The notes under the pieces: generated by a model
The model's input: the letters and a program-made list of their open reading frames with translations, nothing else
Databases searched by the model: none
What the model was told of the DNA's origin: nothing
Shown: piece after piece, positions 1 to 6,698 of the stretch
Numbering within the stretch: position 1 is the stretch's first letter
How the letters are laid out: each line of letters opens with the position of its first letter
Translations under genes and position numbers: made by a program
Assembly: GCA_020025955.1 (NCBI GenBank)
Contig: JAHHRF010000036.1
Span: 1-16,717, forward strand
From: Sutterella sp.
GTDB lineage: Bacteria > Pseudomonadota > Gammaproteobacteria > Burkholderiales > Burkholderiaceae_F
Length of the DNA: 16,717 nucleotides
Direction: 5' to 3'

Positions 1-10
1 GCCATTCAGA

Positions 11-38
11 GAAAAACAAGGGGGCTTTTGCCCCCTTG
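11..38 (-). terminator. Rho-independent terminator of the AlbA_2-type gene
   Basis: A perfect 9-bp stem (CAAGGGGGC at 17-25, GCCCCCTTG at 30-38) closes a TTTT loop. Read on the minus strand it is followed by GTTTTTC (positions 17-11), the expected U-tract. There is no T-tract on the plus-strand side. It lies about 40 bp past the stop codon of the minus-strand gene ending at 78, so it most likely ends that transcript. A small 5-bp hairpin (46-50 with 56-60) sits between the stop codon and this terminator. Confidence 0.8.
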
Positions 39-77
39 CTCATGAACGCTATAACAGCGTGCAAGGCCTCTTTATCG

Positions 78-1544
78 TCATATCGCACGACTGAGGCGGT
101 AACGTTGTTTCGGGCTCTTTGCCCCCATGGTTGGTTCTACCTTCCCATCAACAACGAGCTGACGAATAGTTTTCGCAATCGTCGTTCGAGAGTAATCGGA
201 CAACAGCGTTAGTTCCTTGATTGAAACAGAATCCTGCCTGTACAACGCTTCGACAATAAAGTCCTGCACCTTCTTACCTGATGGGCTAAAGGGGACCTCG
301 CCATGGGTTTTCTTTTTTTCAAAAGTAATTTTGAAAAACGTAAGCGAATTTTGAATGACAGGAGGCGGCATAGAGGCCTTGGACAAGGCCGAGTCAATAA
401 GGAAAAATCCACTCCCCTTATTCTCAACCACGAACCCATCCTCATATTTCGTATACGTTAAAAGTCGAGACAAAAATTCATTGCGCGTCGAAGAGATCCC
501 GGCTTTACCTAGCGATTCAATGGTCGTTGAACCATAAAGGCCGCCTGGACTAAGGATTTCCAACCGATCCGAATACATATTGACTTGGACATGAGTTCCT
601 CGACCCGCGGGGGAATAGTCTCGATGTTGCAAGGCATTGGCTACAGCCTCTCGAACCGCCTCTAAAGGATAGTCAGGAATCTCCTTCCTAAGCCCTCCCT
701 CTAGCACTGCCCCGGTCTTCATGTGTCGATTGACCAAGGACAACGTCTCTAACAACATATCAGGGATTGAGCCAACGACTTCATGGCTGCTTTCGTAACG
801 ACGATCGTCCGATTTAGTCTTCCCCGCATAGCTAGTAAATACAATTTCCAGCCTAGGAAAATACTTCTGCGGGAAATGCCCTGCAGCTAAAAGCCCGGCA
901 AGCCTTGGGCAAATTTTGCCGTTAACCTTAGTCAACACACCCAGGTCAATAAGAATTAATTCATCAGAATGCTTGCCAAAAACACGAGGGAACATGAGTT
1001 TGGCACGACGAACAATACCATTGAGCAATTCTGGATCGAGATCCTCAAGACTTGCCTCCTCGATAAACTCCAGGTCGTACTGGGGTTGCACGTTTCCTTC
1101 GACTAATCGGTCAATCTCGTAGGGGGTCAAATGTCGATCACCGTCTCCAGATCGAATGTAGGAGCCGTGACTGCGCCCCTGGGCCGTTACATAACAAGGC
1201 TTTTCGCTTCGTGTAAGTTCTTTGACTTGGGCCACAACAAGCAGATGATCCTCAAACATCACCTTGTCGATTTCCATTCGAACCACCGGCGTCAGTTGAT
1301 CCCCAATGATTTGAAGTTGTGAGTAGATTTTGTGTGCCTCAAAATTCGGGACTGGACGAAACCCATTTTTCTCTGACAGTCCAAGAATGATCATCCCGCC
1401 GTGCATATTAGAAAAGGCCGAGATGGTGGCCAAAAGGCTCTTAGGCACGTCGTGCGTCGCCTCTTTGACTTCACAGCGTTGGGTATCAGTCCCAAGCTTG
1501 CGCATATGAAGGATCGCTTTTTTTACTTCTCTTTCAACAATCAT
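78..1544 (-). CDS. Schlafen/AlbA_2 ATP-binding protein with winged-helix C-terminus, putative transcriptional regulator
   Basis: The protein has 488 residues from the ATG at 1544. A GTG at 1553 would add three residues, but the ATG is preceded by GGTGGA at a suitable distance, so I prefer it. Residues about 20-140 resemble the AlbA_2 (Schlafen, AAA_4) domain: a C-E-V-K-E-A segment, then S-A-F-S-N-x-H-G-G and I-I-L-G-L. Residues about 285-390 resemble the RecG-C-like HATPase_c_4 domain, with E-A-V-x-E-A-V-A-N-A-L-x-H-R-D-Y (295-310), S-P-G-G (332-335) and G-S-G-F (377-380). Residues about 425-485 look like a winged helix (S-I-K-E-L...T-T-I-A-K-T-I). Such proteins are usually annotated as ATP-binding or transcriptional regulators of unknown target. 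Base composition looks less GC-rich than the neighbours, suggesting acquisition. The upstream half-site array is an obvious candidate binding region and autoregulation is likely, but that is inference. Confidence 0.85.
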   Translation of the reverse strand: MIVEREVKKAILHMRKLGTDTQRCEVKEATHDVPKSLLATISAFSNMHGGMIILGLSEKNGFRPVPNFEAHKIYSQLQIIGDQLTPVVRMEIDKVMFEDHLLVVAQVKELTRSEKPCYVTAQGRSHGSYIRSGDGDRHLTPYEIDRLVEGNVQPQYDLEFIEEASLEDLDPELLNGIVRRAKLMFPRVFGKHSDELILIDLGVLTKVNGKICPRLAGLLAAGHFPQKYFPRLEIVFTSYAGKTKSDDRRYESSHEVVGSIPDMLLETLSLVNRHMKTGAVLEGGLRKEIPDYPLEAVREAVANALQHRDYSPAGRGTHVQVNMYSDRLEILSPGGLYGSTTIESLGKAGISSTRNEFLSRLLTYTKYEDGFVVENKGSGFFLIDSALSKASMPPPVIQNSLTFFKITFEKKKTHGEVPFSPSGKKVQDFIVEALYRQDSVSIKELTLLSDYSRTTIAKTIRQLVVDGKVEPTMGAKSPKQRYRLSRAI

Positions 1545-1581
1545 GTGTTCCACCCCACTTAACGCATCAACAACACGCTAA

Positions 1582-1600
1582 GTTTACAGTAACTGTAAAC
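1582..1600. promoter_or_regulatory. Perfect 19-bp palindrome, candidate operator
   Basis: GTTTACAGTAACTGTAAAC is a perfect inverted repeat of 9-bp arms around a central A. It ends 38 bp upstream of the ATG at 1544 of the minus-strand AlbA_2-type gene, where a promoter would lie. Its arms are the same word as the direct half-sites nearby, which suggests a dimer-binding operator. The bound protein, possibly the AlbA_2/winged-helix product itself, is inferred. Confidence 0.65.
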
Positions 1601-1635
1601 CTTTTAGAATAAGTTTACAGTTGAGGTTTACAGTT
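1591..1635. repeat. Half-site cluster A (one inverted, two direct GTTTACAGTT copies)
   Basis: AACTGTAAAC (1591-1600, also the right arm of the palindrome) is followed 22 bp later by GTTTACAGTT (1613-1622) and 13 bp after that by another GTTTACAGTT (1626-1635). All three are exact. The start-to-start spacing of 22 and then 13 bp recurs exactly in cluster B, 343 bp away, while the spacer sequences differ. Confidence 0.85.
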
Positions 1636-1831
1636 GTCTAGTCCAGGCAGATTTGAACTTTCTCACCAGCTTTCGACAAAGGACAAGCTCCGTTTTGCTC
1701 ATTTCAAGAATCCCCCTTTGGACTCAACAAATATGTGCAATATCATGAACATACAATTGTCAACGCGCACTCAAAATAACAAAACCTTGTCGTTTGAGAA
1801 AGCCCAAACACTTCAGCCATGTTTTCTATCT
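1636..1831. other. AT-rich noncoding spacer between half-site clusters
   Basis: I see no convincing gene, RNA or hairpin here. A plus-strand reading frame crosses it but has no recognisable protein character and runs into the repeats. The only notable item is a consensus TTGACA on the minus strand at 1763-1758, without a good -10 box at normal spacing. Confidence 0.5.
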
Positions 1832-1919
1832 CGCTGTAACGGTGACTTATTTAGGTTTACAGTTACAGTTGACAGTTCGCCATTGACTGTAGACGGCTGA
1901 CTGCAAAGAGCTTACTGTT
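1832..1919. repeat. Degenerate half-site region between clusters A and B
   Basis: An exact GTTTACAGTT at 1855-1864 runs directly into partial copies ACAGTT (1865-1870) and GACAGTT (1871-1877). A partial inverted copy CTGTAA lies at 1834-1839. Further right, GACTGTAGAC (1885-1894) and GCTTACTGTT (1910-1919) each differ from the inverted or direct word at two positions. This looks like one or two decayed relatives of clusters A and B. Confidence 0.55.
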
Positions 1920-1933
1920 CCAATCGAACCGTG

Positions 1934-1978
1934 AACTGTAAACTTTTAACGAGAGGTTTACAGTTAAGGTTTACAGTT
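1934..1978. repeat. Half-site cluster B (one inverted, two direct GTTTACAGTT copies)
   Basis: AACTGTAAAC (1934-1943), GTTTACAGTT (1956-1965) and GTTTACAGTT (1969-1978) are all exact. Spacing is 22 and then 13 bp, identical to cluster A. The cluster ends about 90 bp before the glnD start, so it could influence glnD or simply mark the far edge of the regulator's control region. Confidence 0.85.
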
Positions 1979-2069
1979 CAACGAATCTCGTCACCACACA
2001 GAAGCCCCTTTAAAAGGGATCCCTAGGGTAAGATGAAAGGATTGACCTTTCCTTTTGTCTGGACCCGGT

Positions 2070-4718
2070 ATGACCCACGCGACGCCCGCTTCCCTCACCT
2101 TTCCTTTGAGCCCTAAAGTCTTGAAAGGCTTGACGGAAGACTTAAAAACTGTGTTTCAAGAAAAACGCGCCCAATTGGAAGTCGCGTTTGACCGTGATTT
2201 TGATACAGAGCGGTATTTGTCTGAGCACGCCAGCGCGCTGGACGACGCGATCGTGGGCTTAGCCCAGCGTCTCCTTCCCGAAACGGGGTTAGCGGTTGCG
2301 GCGGTCGGGGGTTATGGTCGAAAGGAGCTTTACCCCTTCTCTGACATTGACCTCTTGGTGTTAGTGGGGTCCCCTTATCTCACCGAGCCGATGTCTCAAG
2401 CCTTGGAAGCCTTTTCCACGGCCCTTTGGTCTTTTGGGTTATCGGTGGGCTTGAGCGTACGCGACACCGAGGCCTTTCATGAAGAAGCCCTCAAAGACGT
2501 GTCGGTGGCGACCACCTACTTAGAGCACCGTTTTCTCTTTGGGAGTGAAGCCCTCTTAGAAGGGGAAATGACCCGCTTTCTCAAGGACCTCAATCCGCGT
2601 CACTTTTTCCGAGACAAGATGCTGGAGCGAGAACGTCGTTATCAGCGTTTTGAAGAAACGCCCTATGCGCTGGAACCCAACCTCAAAGAAAGCCCTGGGG
2701 GCCTTCGAGACCTCCAGGTCTTTTTGTGGTGCGCCAAAGCCGCGGGGCTAGCGCGCAACTGGGAAGAGATGGCCACGCAGCACTTGGTCACCCAAGCCGA
2801 ATATGAGCGTTTAATGGAAGCGCATAAAACGCTGCAAACCTATCGCATTGCGCTGCATTTGAGTACCAAGCGCCATGAGGATCGACTCCTTTTTGACGTG
2901 CAAGAAACCTTAGCCGCGCGCTTAGGAGTCGGGCCCGATGGGGCACAGCGCGCCAGTGAACGCTTGATGAAGCGCTTTTACTTGGAAGCCAAAGCCGTTA
3001 CGCAGATTAACCAAATTGAAATCCAAACCTTAGAAGAGCACCTCTTTGGGCGACGGGGCGAAACGGAGCCCGTCGCCTTGGATGAGACGTTTGCATTGGT
3101 GGGCAATGAACTCGACCTCCTCTCGCGTTCTGGCCTCAAAGCCGATCCGCAAGGACTCTTGCGCGCCTTTTATTTGCGCTTTACGACGCCCGGCGTTTCG
3201 CGCTTTTCCACGCGCCTCATGCGTGCGATTTGGCATGCTGCCCCGCAGGTCATTGACGAGGACTTTCGACATAACCCCGAGAATCGTGCCCTCTTTTTAA
3301 AGCTCTTAGCCATGAAGCACGCCGATCAGGCGTTGGAGTTATTAAACGCGTGGGGGGTGCTTGAGCGACTTATCCCCGCGTTTTCGCCCGTGGTCGGGCA
3401 AATGCAGCACGACCTCTACCACATCTTTACGGTGGATCAACACACGCTTCGCTGTGTGCGAAACGTTGCTCGTTTTTCGCAAAGTGAGTTCGCGCACGAA
3501 TACCCCTTATGTTCGCAGTTGGCGGTGGCCATCCCCGAGAAGTGGCCCCTCCTTTTAGCCGCACTCTTTCACGACATTGGTAAAGGGCAAGGGGGTCAGC
3601 ACGCCGAAATTGGCGCGAAGGCACTCACCACCTTTTGCCAAGACTGGGCCATTGACCCAGCTACGACGGACTTTGTGGTCTTTTTAGTGCGTGAGCACTT
3701 ACTCATGAGTAAGGTGGCGCAAAAAGAAGACACGTCCGATCCGGAAGTGATTGCCCGTTTTGCGAAAGCCGTAGGGAGCAAACCCTATTTGGATGCACTC
3801 TACTTATTGACGGTGGCAGACATTCGGGCAACAAGCCCCAAGGTGTGGACCCCATGGAAAGCGCAACTTTTAGAGGGGCTCTACTTAACGAGCCTGCCCT
3901 TTGTGAGCCAGCAGGGCGACGTGCCTAGCGTTGCCGATACGCTTGAAGCGCGCCGAGAAAAAGCCAAAGCCCTCTTAACGGATGCGATTACCGAAGACGA
4001 ACGTCAAGCCCTGTGGGACACCTTGGACGTGGTGTATTTGATGCGTAACACCGCCGAGGATATCGCCTGGCAAACCAAGGAATTGTGTTTGGGTCGACGT
4101 CGTCAAGCAGCCTTGGGGCTCGATCCCAGTCACCCCATTGTGAAAGTGCGTTTAGCCCCCAAGATTGAGGGGCTTGAAGTGTTGCTGTCGATGCCTGACC
4201 GTAAAGACCTCTTTTTGCGCGCGGTTGCCTTTTTCGGGCACTTGGGGTTGAGCGTCTTGGATGCGCGCATTCACACGACGGTCGACGGTTTAGTGATTGA
4301 CACCTTTTTATTGACCGATCGCTTTGCCCATCATGAGCCCAACCGCTTAGTGGAGACGATTGAGCGTGAGTTGCCAGAAGCGTTTGGTGACGGGGAAATT
4401 CTCCCCTACTCGGGCGGACGGCTTTCTCGCCGTTCCCGACACTTTCCGACGCCGCCAGAACTTCACATGGTGCCTACGCAGCGTGGGAAAACGTGGCTTC
4501 TTTCCATTACCACCACCGACCGTGTGGGGCTACTCTTTGATTTGAGCCAGGTCTTTACCAAGTGGCATGTGAATTTGGAAACGGCCAAAATTGCCACCCT
4601 CGGGGAGCGCGTCGAAGACGTTTTCCGACTCTCGGGCGCGGAGCTCGCCAACGACGAGACACTGTTGCAGTTTGAAGCCGATGTGATGAGCGCCATTGCG
4701 CCCAAGAAACGACGCTAA
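2070..4718 (+). CDS. glnD: Bifunctional PII uridylyltransferase / uridylyl-removing enzyme
   Basis: GlnD senses glutamine and adds UMP to, or removes it from, the PII proteins (GlnB/GlnK), so controlling glutamine synthetase and nitrogen genes in the cytoplasm. The 882-residue length is normal for the family. The nucleotidyltransferase signature G-G-Y-G-R-x-E-L-x-P-x-S-D-I-D lies at residues 80-94. The HD phosphohydrolase motif F-H-D-I-G-K is around 500-505, followed by H-A-E-I-G. Two ACT domains occupy the C-terminal part (about 700-770 and 808-875), the second beginning near T-T-D-R-V-G-L-L-F-D-L. I chose the ATG at 2070 (GGA at 2061-2063); a TTG at 2055 would add five residues, with an AAGG about 14 bp upstream. 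Neither has a strong Shine-Dalgarno. The gene is alone on its strand and converges with cysE. In many Burkholderiales map lies just upstream; here the AlbA_2 module is found instead. Confidence 0.97.
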   Translation: MTHATPASLTFPLSPKVLKGLTEDLKTVFQEKRAQLEVAFDRDFDTERYLSEHASALDDAIVGLAQRLLPETGLAVAAVGGYGRKELYPFSDIDLLVLVGSPYLTEPMSQALEAFSTALWSFGLSVGLSVRDTEAFHEEALKDVSVATTYLEHRFLFGSEALLEGEMTRFLKDLNPRHFFRDKMLERERRYQRFEETPYALEPNLKESPGGLRDLQVFLWCAKAAGLARNWEEMATQHLVTQAEYERLMEAHKTLQTYRIALHLSTKRHEDRLLFDVQETLAARLGVGPDGAQRASERLMKRFYLEAKAVTQINQIEIQTLEEHLFGRRGETEPVALDETFALVGNELDLLSRSGLKADPQGLLRAFYLRFTTPGVSRFSTRLMRAIWHAAPQVIDEDFRHNPENRALFLKLLAMKHADQALELLNAWGVLERLIPAFSPVVGQMQHDLYHIFTVDQHTLRCVRNVARFSQSEFAHEYPLCSQLAVAIPEKWPLLLAALFHDIGKGQGGQHAEIGAKALTTFCQDWAIDPATTDFVVFLVREHLLMSKVAQKEDTSDPEVIARFAKAVGSKPYLDALYLLTVADIRATSPKVWTPWKAQLLEGLYLTSLPFVSQQGDVPSVADTLEARREKAKALLTDAITEDERQALWDTLDVVYLMRNTAEDIAWQTKELCLGRRRQAALGLDPSHPIVKVRLAPKIEGLEVLLSMPDRKDLFLRAVAFFGHLGLSVLDARIHTTVDGLVIDTFLLTDRFAHHEPNRLVETIERELPEAFGDGEILPYSGGRLSRRSRHFPTPPELHMVPTQRGKTWLLSITTTDRVGLLFDLSQVFTKWHVNLETAKIATLGERVEDVFRLSGAELANDETLLQFEADVMSAIAPKKRR

Positions 4719-4762
4719 AAAAAACGGGACACGCCCTTTTTCTTTGAAGGGGTGTCCCGTTT
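4717..4762. terminator. Shared terminator between convergent glnD and cysE
   Basis: An 11-bp stem (AAACGGGACAC at 4722-4732 with GTGTCCCGTTT at 4752-4762) extends inward with a GCCC/GGGG pairing. An A8 run (4717-4724) overlaps the glnD stop codon and becomes a U-tract for cysE transcripts. On the plus strand only TTTC follows, so termination should be strongest for cysE but usable by both. Confidence 0.8.
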
Positions 4763-4772
4763 CGTCAATCGA

Positions 4773-5504
4773 TTACGAGGCTTTGTCTGCCTTTTTCTTC
4801 GCGGGTCGCTTTTTTGCGTCCTTCGGGGCGCTCGCACAGACTTCGTCGAGTTTGCCCATCAGCTCATCAATGTGCTGATCCTGCACCTTTAAGAGGGCTT
4901 GGAGTTCGGCCATCTTCTTTTGAATGGGATCTTCCCCATCCAAGCAAACGGCATAGGCTTCAAACTTGCGCTGGGTTTCGCTCTTCTCTTTGTGGCCCGC
5001 CTGACGCGCCGGAATCCCCATCACGGAGGTGTCGGCTGGCACGGGCTTTACAACCACGGCGTTCGATCCAATACGAGCGCCTTCCCCAACGGTAAAGCCC
5101 CCTAACACCTTGGCACCGGCCCCGACAATGACGCCGCGCTCTAAGGTGGGGTGACGCTTTTCGCCCTTGGTTAAAGACGTGCCCCCCAGCGTTACGCCAT
5201 GGTAGAGCGTGCAATCATCGCCCACTTCAGCGGTTTCGCCAATGACGACCCCCATCCCGTGGTCAATGAAGACGCGACGCCCCAATTTGGCGCCCGGGTG
5301 GATTTCAATCCCCGTTAAAAAACGGGCAACGTGCGAAATGAAACGCGCCGGGGTGCGCCACCCCTGAATCCAACACCAGTGCGACCAACGATGCATGACC
5401 ACGGCATGGAACCCGGGGTAACAAAGCACCACTTCCCAGTCAGAGTGAGCGGCAGGGTCTTTTTCACGAATCGTGTCAATGAGCTCGCGGGCGTGTTGGA
5501 ACAT
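4773..5504 (-). CDS. cysE: Serine O-acetyltransferase, short form with lysine-rich C-terminal tail
   Basis: CysE transfers acetyl from acetyl-CoA to L-serine, giving O-acetylserine for cysteine synthesis. The 243-residue protein has the left-handed beta-helix hexapeptide region at about 62-165. The catalytic histidines are visible as D81-H82 (in D-H-G-M-G) and H118 (in R-H-P), with L-G-G-T at 106-109. The N-terminal helical part is short, as in Bacillus-type enzymes, and lacks most of the extended N-terminal domain of the E. coli protein. After the catalytic domain, residues about 175-225 look helical or coiled-coil, ending in an A/K-rich tail. The C-terminus is Ser, not the Ile that docks into the CysK active site in classical cysteine synthase complexes. 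ATG at 5504 is supported by AAGGA (5517-5513). The gene lies 119 bp downstream of trmJ on the same strand, with its own -10-like box. Confidence 0.95.
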   Translation of the reverse strand: MFQHARELIDTIREKDPAAHSDWEVVLCYPGFHAVVMHRWSHWCWIQGWRTPARFISHVARFLTGIEIHPGAKLGRRVFIDHGMGVVIGETAEVGDDCTLYHGVTLGGTSLTKGEKRHPTLERGVIVGAGAKVLGGFTVGEGARIGSNAVVVKPVPADTSVMGIPARQAGHKEKSETQRKFEAYAVCLDGEDPIQKKMAELQALLKVQDQHIDELMGKLDEVCASAPKDAKKRPAKKKADKAS

Positions 5505-5572
5505 AAAACGCTTCCTTTTGGGTCTCGAAGTTGGTTTGGGTAGAAGAGGCCGTCTCCGACCGAATTCTTTTT

Positions 5573-5580
5573 ATTGTCGC
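5573..5580 (-). promoter_or_regulatory. Candidate -10 box of cysE
   Basis: On the minus strand 5580-5573 reads GCGACAAT, one base away from the GCTACAAT box before the GntR gene and related to GCTAAAAT before suhB and mutS. It is about 70 bp upstream of the cysE start. I found no convincing -35 box. Confidence 0.4.
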
Positions 5581-5623
5581 ATAGGTCGCCCCCTAGAAGG
5601 AGGGCCCATTGGAGAGAGGCGAC

Positions 5624-6427
5624 TTAAAGCTTCCCCTTTTTCGTCCCGGCGCGCTCTGCCTTGGGGCGAATCACGGCGGCGCACACCCCGCGCAACAAAT
5701 CAATTTCACGCTGCGTGAGGCCACTGCGCGCAAACAATCGACGCACCATGGGGGTAAAGTTTTTGGGCTTTTCTGGATTTAAGGCCCCACAGGCAATGGC
5801 CGCTTTTTCAAAGTGCTCAATAAAGCCTTCCACCTGCGCCAAGTCCGCGGGCTTTTCGTCTTCAAAGCGAGACTGCCACGCATAGAATTCGTCTTGGGTG
5901 CCTTCACCCGCATCCAACGCCATCTGCATTTCGTAGGCGGCCACCTGCACGGCTTGACTCAGGTTTAAGCTGGAACTCTCCGGGTCCGCGGGGATCGCTG
6001 CGCACCCCTGGCACTGAAGAATTTCTTCGTTGCTAAGGCCCGTACGCTCCGTGCCAAACACAAAGGCGATTTCCCCCATGTCATTACGTAACCAGGCTTG
6101 GCTCTCCTGGGCGGCCACGCGAATCGATTCTAAGCGGGGCCCAAATTCACGGTCGTACCCAGAAAGGGCCCACGCAAACGTGACCCCGTCCAAGGCGTCG
6201 GCAAGGGTTGACACGGTTTCCGCGTTTTGGAGCACATCCACGCTACTCGTTGAAAAGTCGATGGCTTCTTTATCCGTTTTGTAGTCGGGAACGCGTGGGT
6301 TGACCACCACTAAACGGCGAAACCCCATCGTTTTGATGGCGCGTGCCGCCATCCCGATATTGCCGGGATGACCGGGTTCACACAAAATAAAACGCACACG
6401 ACGACTGAGTTCAGAAACGGTTTTCAC
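5624..6427 (-). CDS. trmJ: tRNA (cytidine/uridine-32-2'-O-)methyltransferase, TrmJ/SpoU family
   Basis: TrmJ is a SPOUT-fold enzyme that uses S-adenosylmethionine to methylate the 2'-O of nucleotide 32 in the tRNA anticodon loop. The 267-residue protein shows all three SpoU motifs: P-G-N-I-G-x-A-A-R-A (21-30) with N23 and R29, F-V-F-G-T-E-R-T-G-L-S-N (122-133), and I-P-x-x-P-E-S-S-S-L-N-L-S-Q-A-V (145-160). A C-terminal helical extension of about 75 residues is typical of TrmJ. The start is GTG at 6427, with AAGGA (6443-6439) 11 bp upstream and no other in-frame start. The next gene on this strand is cysE, a neighbourhood common in betaproteobacteria, so partial co-transcription is possible. 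Substrate specificity is by family assignment only. Confidence 0.92.
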   Translation of the reverse strand: MKTVSELSRRVRFILCEPGHPGNIGMAARAIKTMGFRRLVVVNPRVPDYKTDKEAIDFSTSSVDVLQNAETVSTLADALDGVTFAWALSGYDREFGPRLESIRVAAQESQAWLRNDMGEIAFVFGTERTGLSNEEILQCQGCAAIPADPESSSLNLSQAVQVAAYEMQMALDAGEGTQDEFYAWQSRFEDEKPADLAQVEGFIEHFEKAAIACGALNPEKPKNFTPMVRRLFARSGLTQREIDLLRGVCAAVIRPKAERAGTKKGKL

Positions 6428-6465
6428 GCCTACGGGATCCTTAGGGGCAGAAGGGAAAGGAATTC

Positions 6466-6499
6466 ACACGGGCGGGTTGGGTTTCCCCCACACCCGTGT
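6466..6499 (-). other. Stem-loop in the trmJ leader
   Basis: ACACGGG (6466-6472) and CCCGTGT (6493-6499) form a 7-bp outer stem; the interior holds G-rich and C-rich runs (GGGTTGGG, CCCCCA) that can pair further. If trmJ transcription starts near 6507, the hairpin fills the 5' half of an ~80-nt leader. No T-tract follows on the minus strand, so it is not a simple terminator. Confidence 0.5.
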
Positions 6500-6513
6500 C
6501 ACGATCAGGGCTC

Positions 6514-6522
6514 ATTTTACCC
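6514..6522 (-). promoter_or_regulatory. Candidate -10 box of trmJ
   Basis: On the minus strand 6522-6514 reads GGGTAAAAT, giving TAAAAT at 6519-6514, 87 bp upstream of the trmJ GTG. It faces the suhB box at 6573-6580 across the divergent intergenic region. No clear -35 hexamer. Confidence 0.45.
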
Positions 6523-6572
6523 AAAACCCGCGAAAAGACGGGCACCGCCCAACGCTTTAACTCGGGGTTTTT

Positions 6573-6580
6573 GCTAAAAT
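6573..6580 (+). promoter_or_regulatory. Candidate -10 box of suhB
   Basis: GCTAAAAT lies 119 bp before the suhB ATG and implies a leader of about 110 nt. The same octamer precedes mutS. The -35 region has no good match to TTGACA. Confidence 0.45.
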
Positions 6581-6698
6581 CACAGGTTCTTAAAGAAACG
6601 GCAACCGAATCCCTTCGGGGTAAAAAGCAAGGAAAAGCCCCTTTTTCGTGCTCTTTTGCCAACGCCTTTTATTGTTTGACTCTACTTTTATTGGTTAT

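Noticed and set aside
1758..1763. Consensus TTGACA (minus strand) as a -35 box for the AlbA_2-type gene
   Set aside because: No acceptable -10 hexamer at 15-19 bp, and it is more than 200 bp from the start codon.
1634..1900. 88-codon open frame on the plus strand in the repeat region
   Set aside because: It reads through the half-site repeats, has no start signal and no recognisable protein features.
1582..1978. Repeated GTTTACAGTT words considered as a CRISPR array or plasmid replication iterons
   Set aside because: The units are too short, occur in both orientations and have irregular spacers, so it is not CRISPR. No replication initiator gene is visible, so an origin is unsupported; regulatory sites fit better.
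6611..6646. Possible attenuator in the suhB leader (CCC-TTCG-GGG versus GGGG...CCCC followed by TTTTT)
   Set aside because: The terminator-like stem has only four base pairs with a long loop; too weak to claim.
6648..6698. N-terminal extension of SuhB from a GTG start
   Set aside because: The extra 17 residues are hydrophobic and unlike the family, and the ATG at 6699 gives the normal length.
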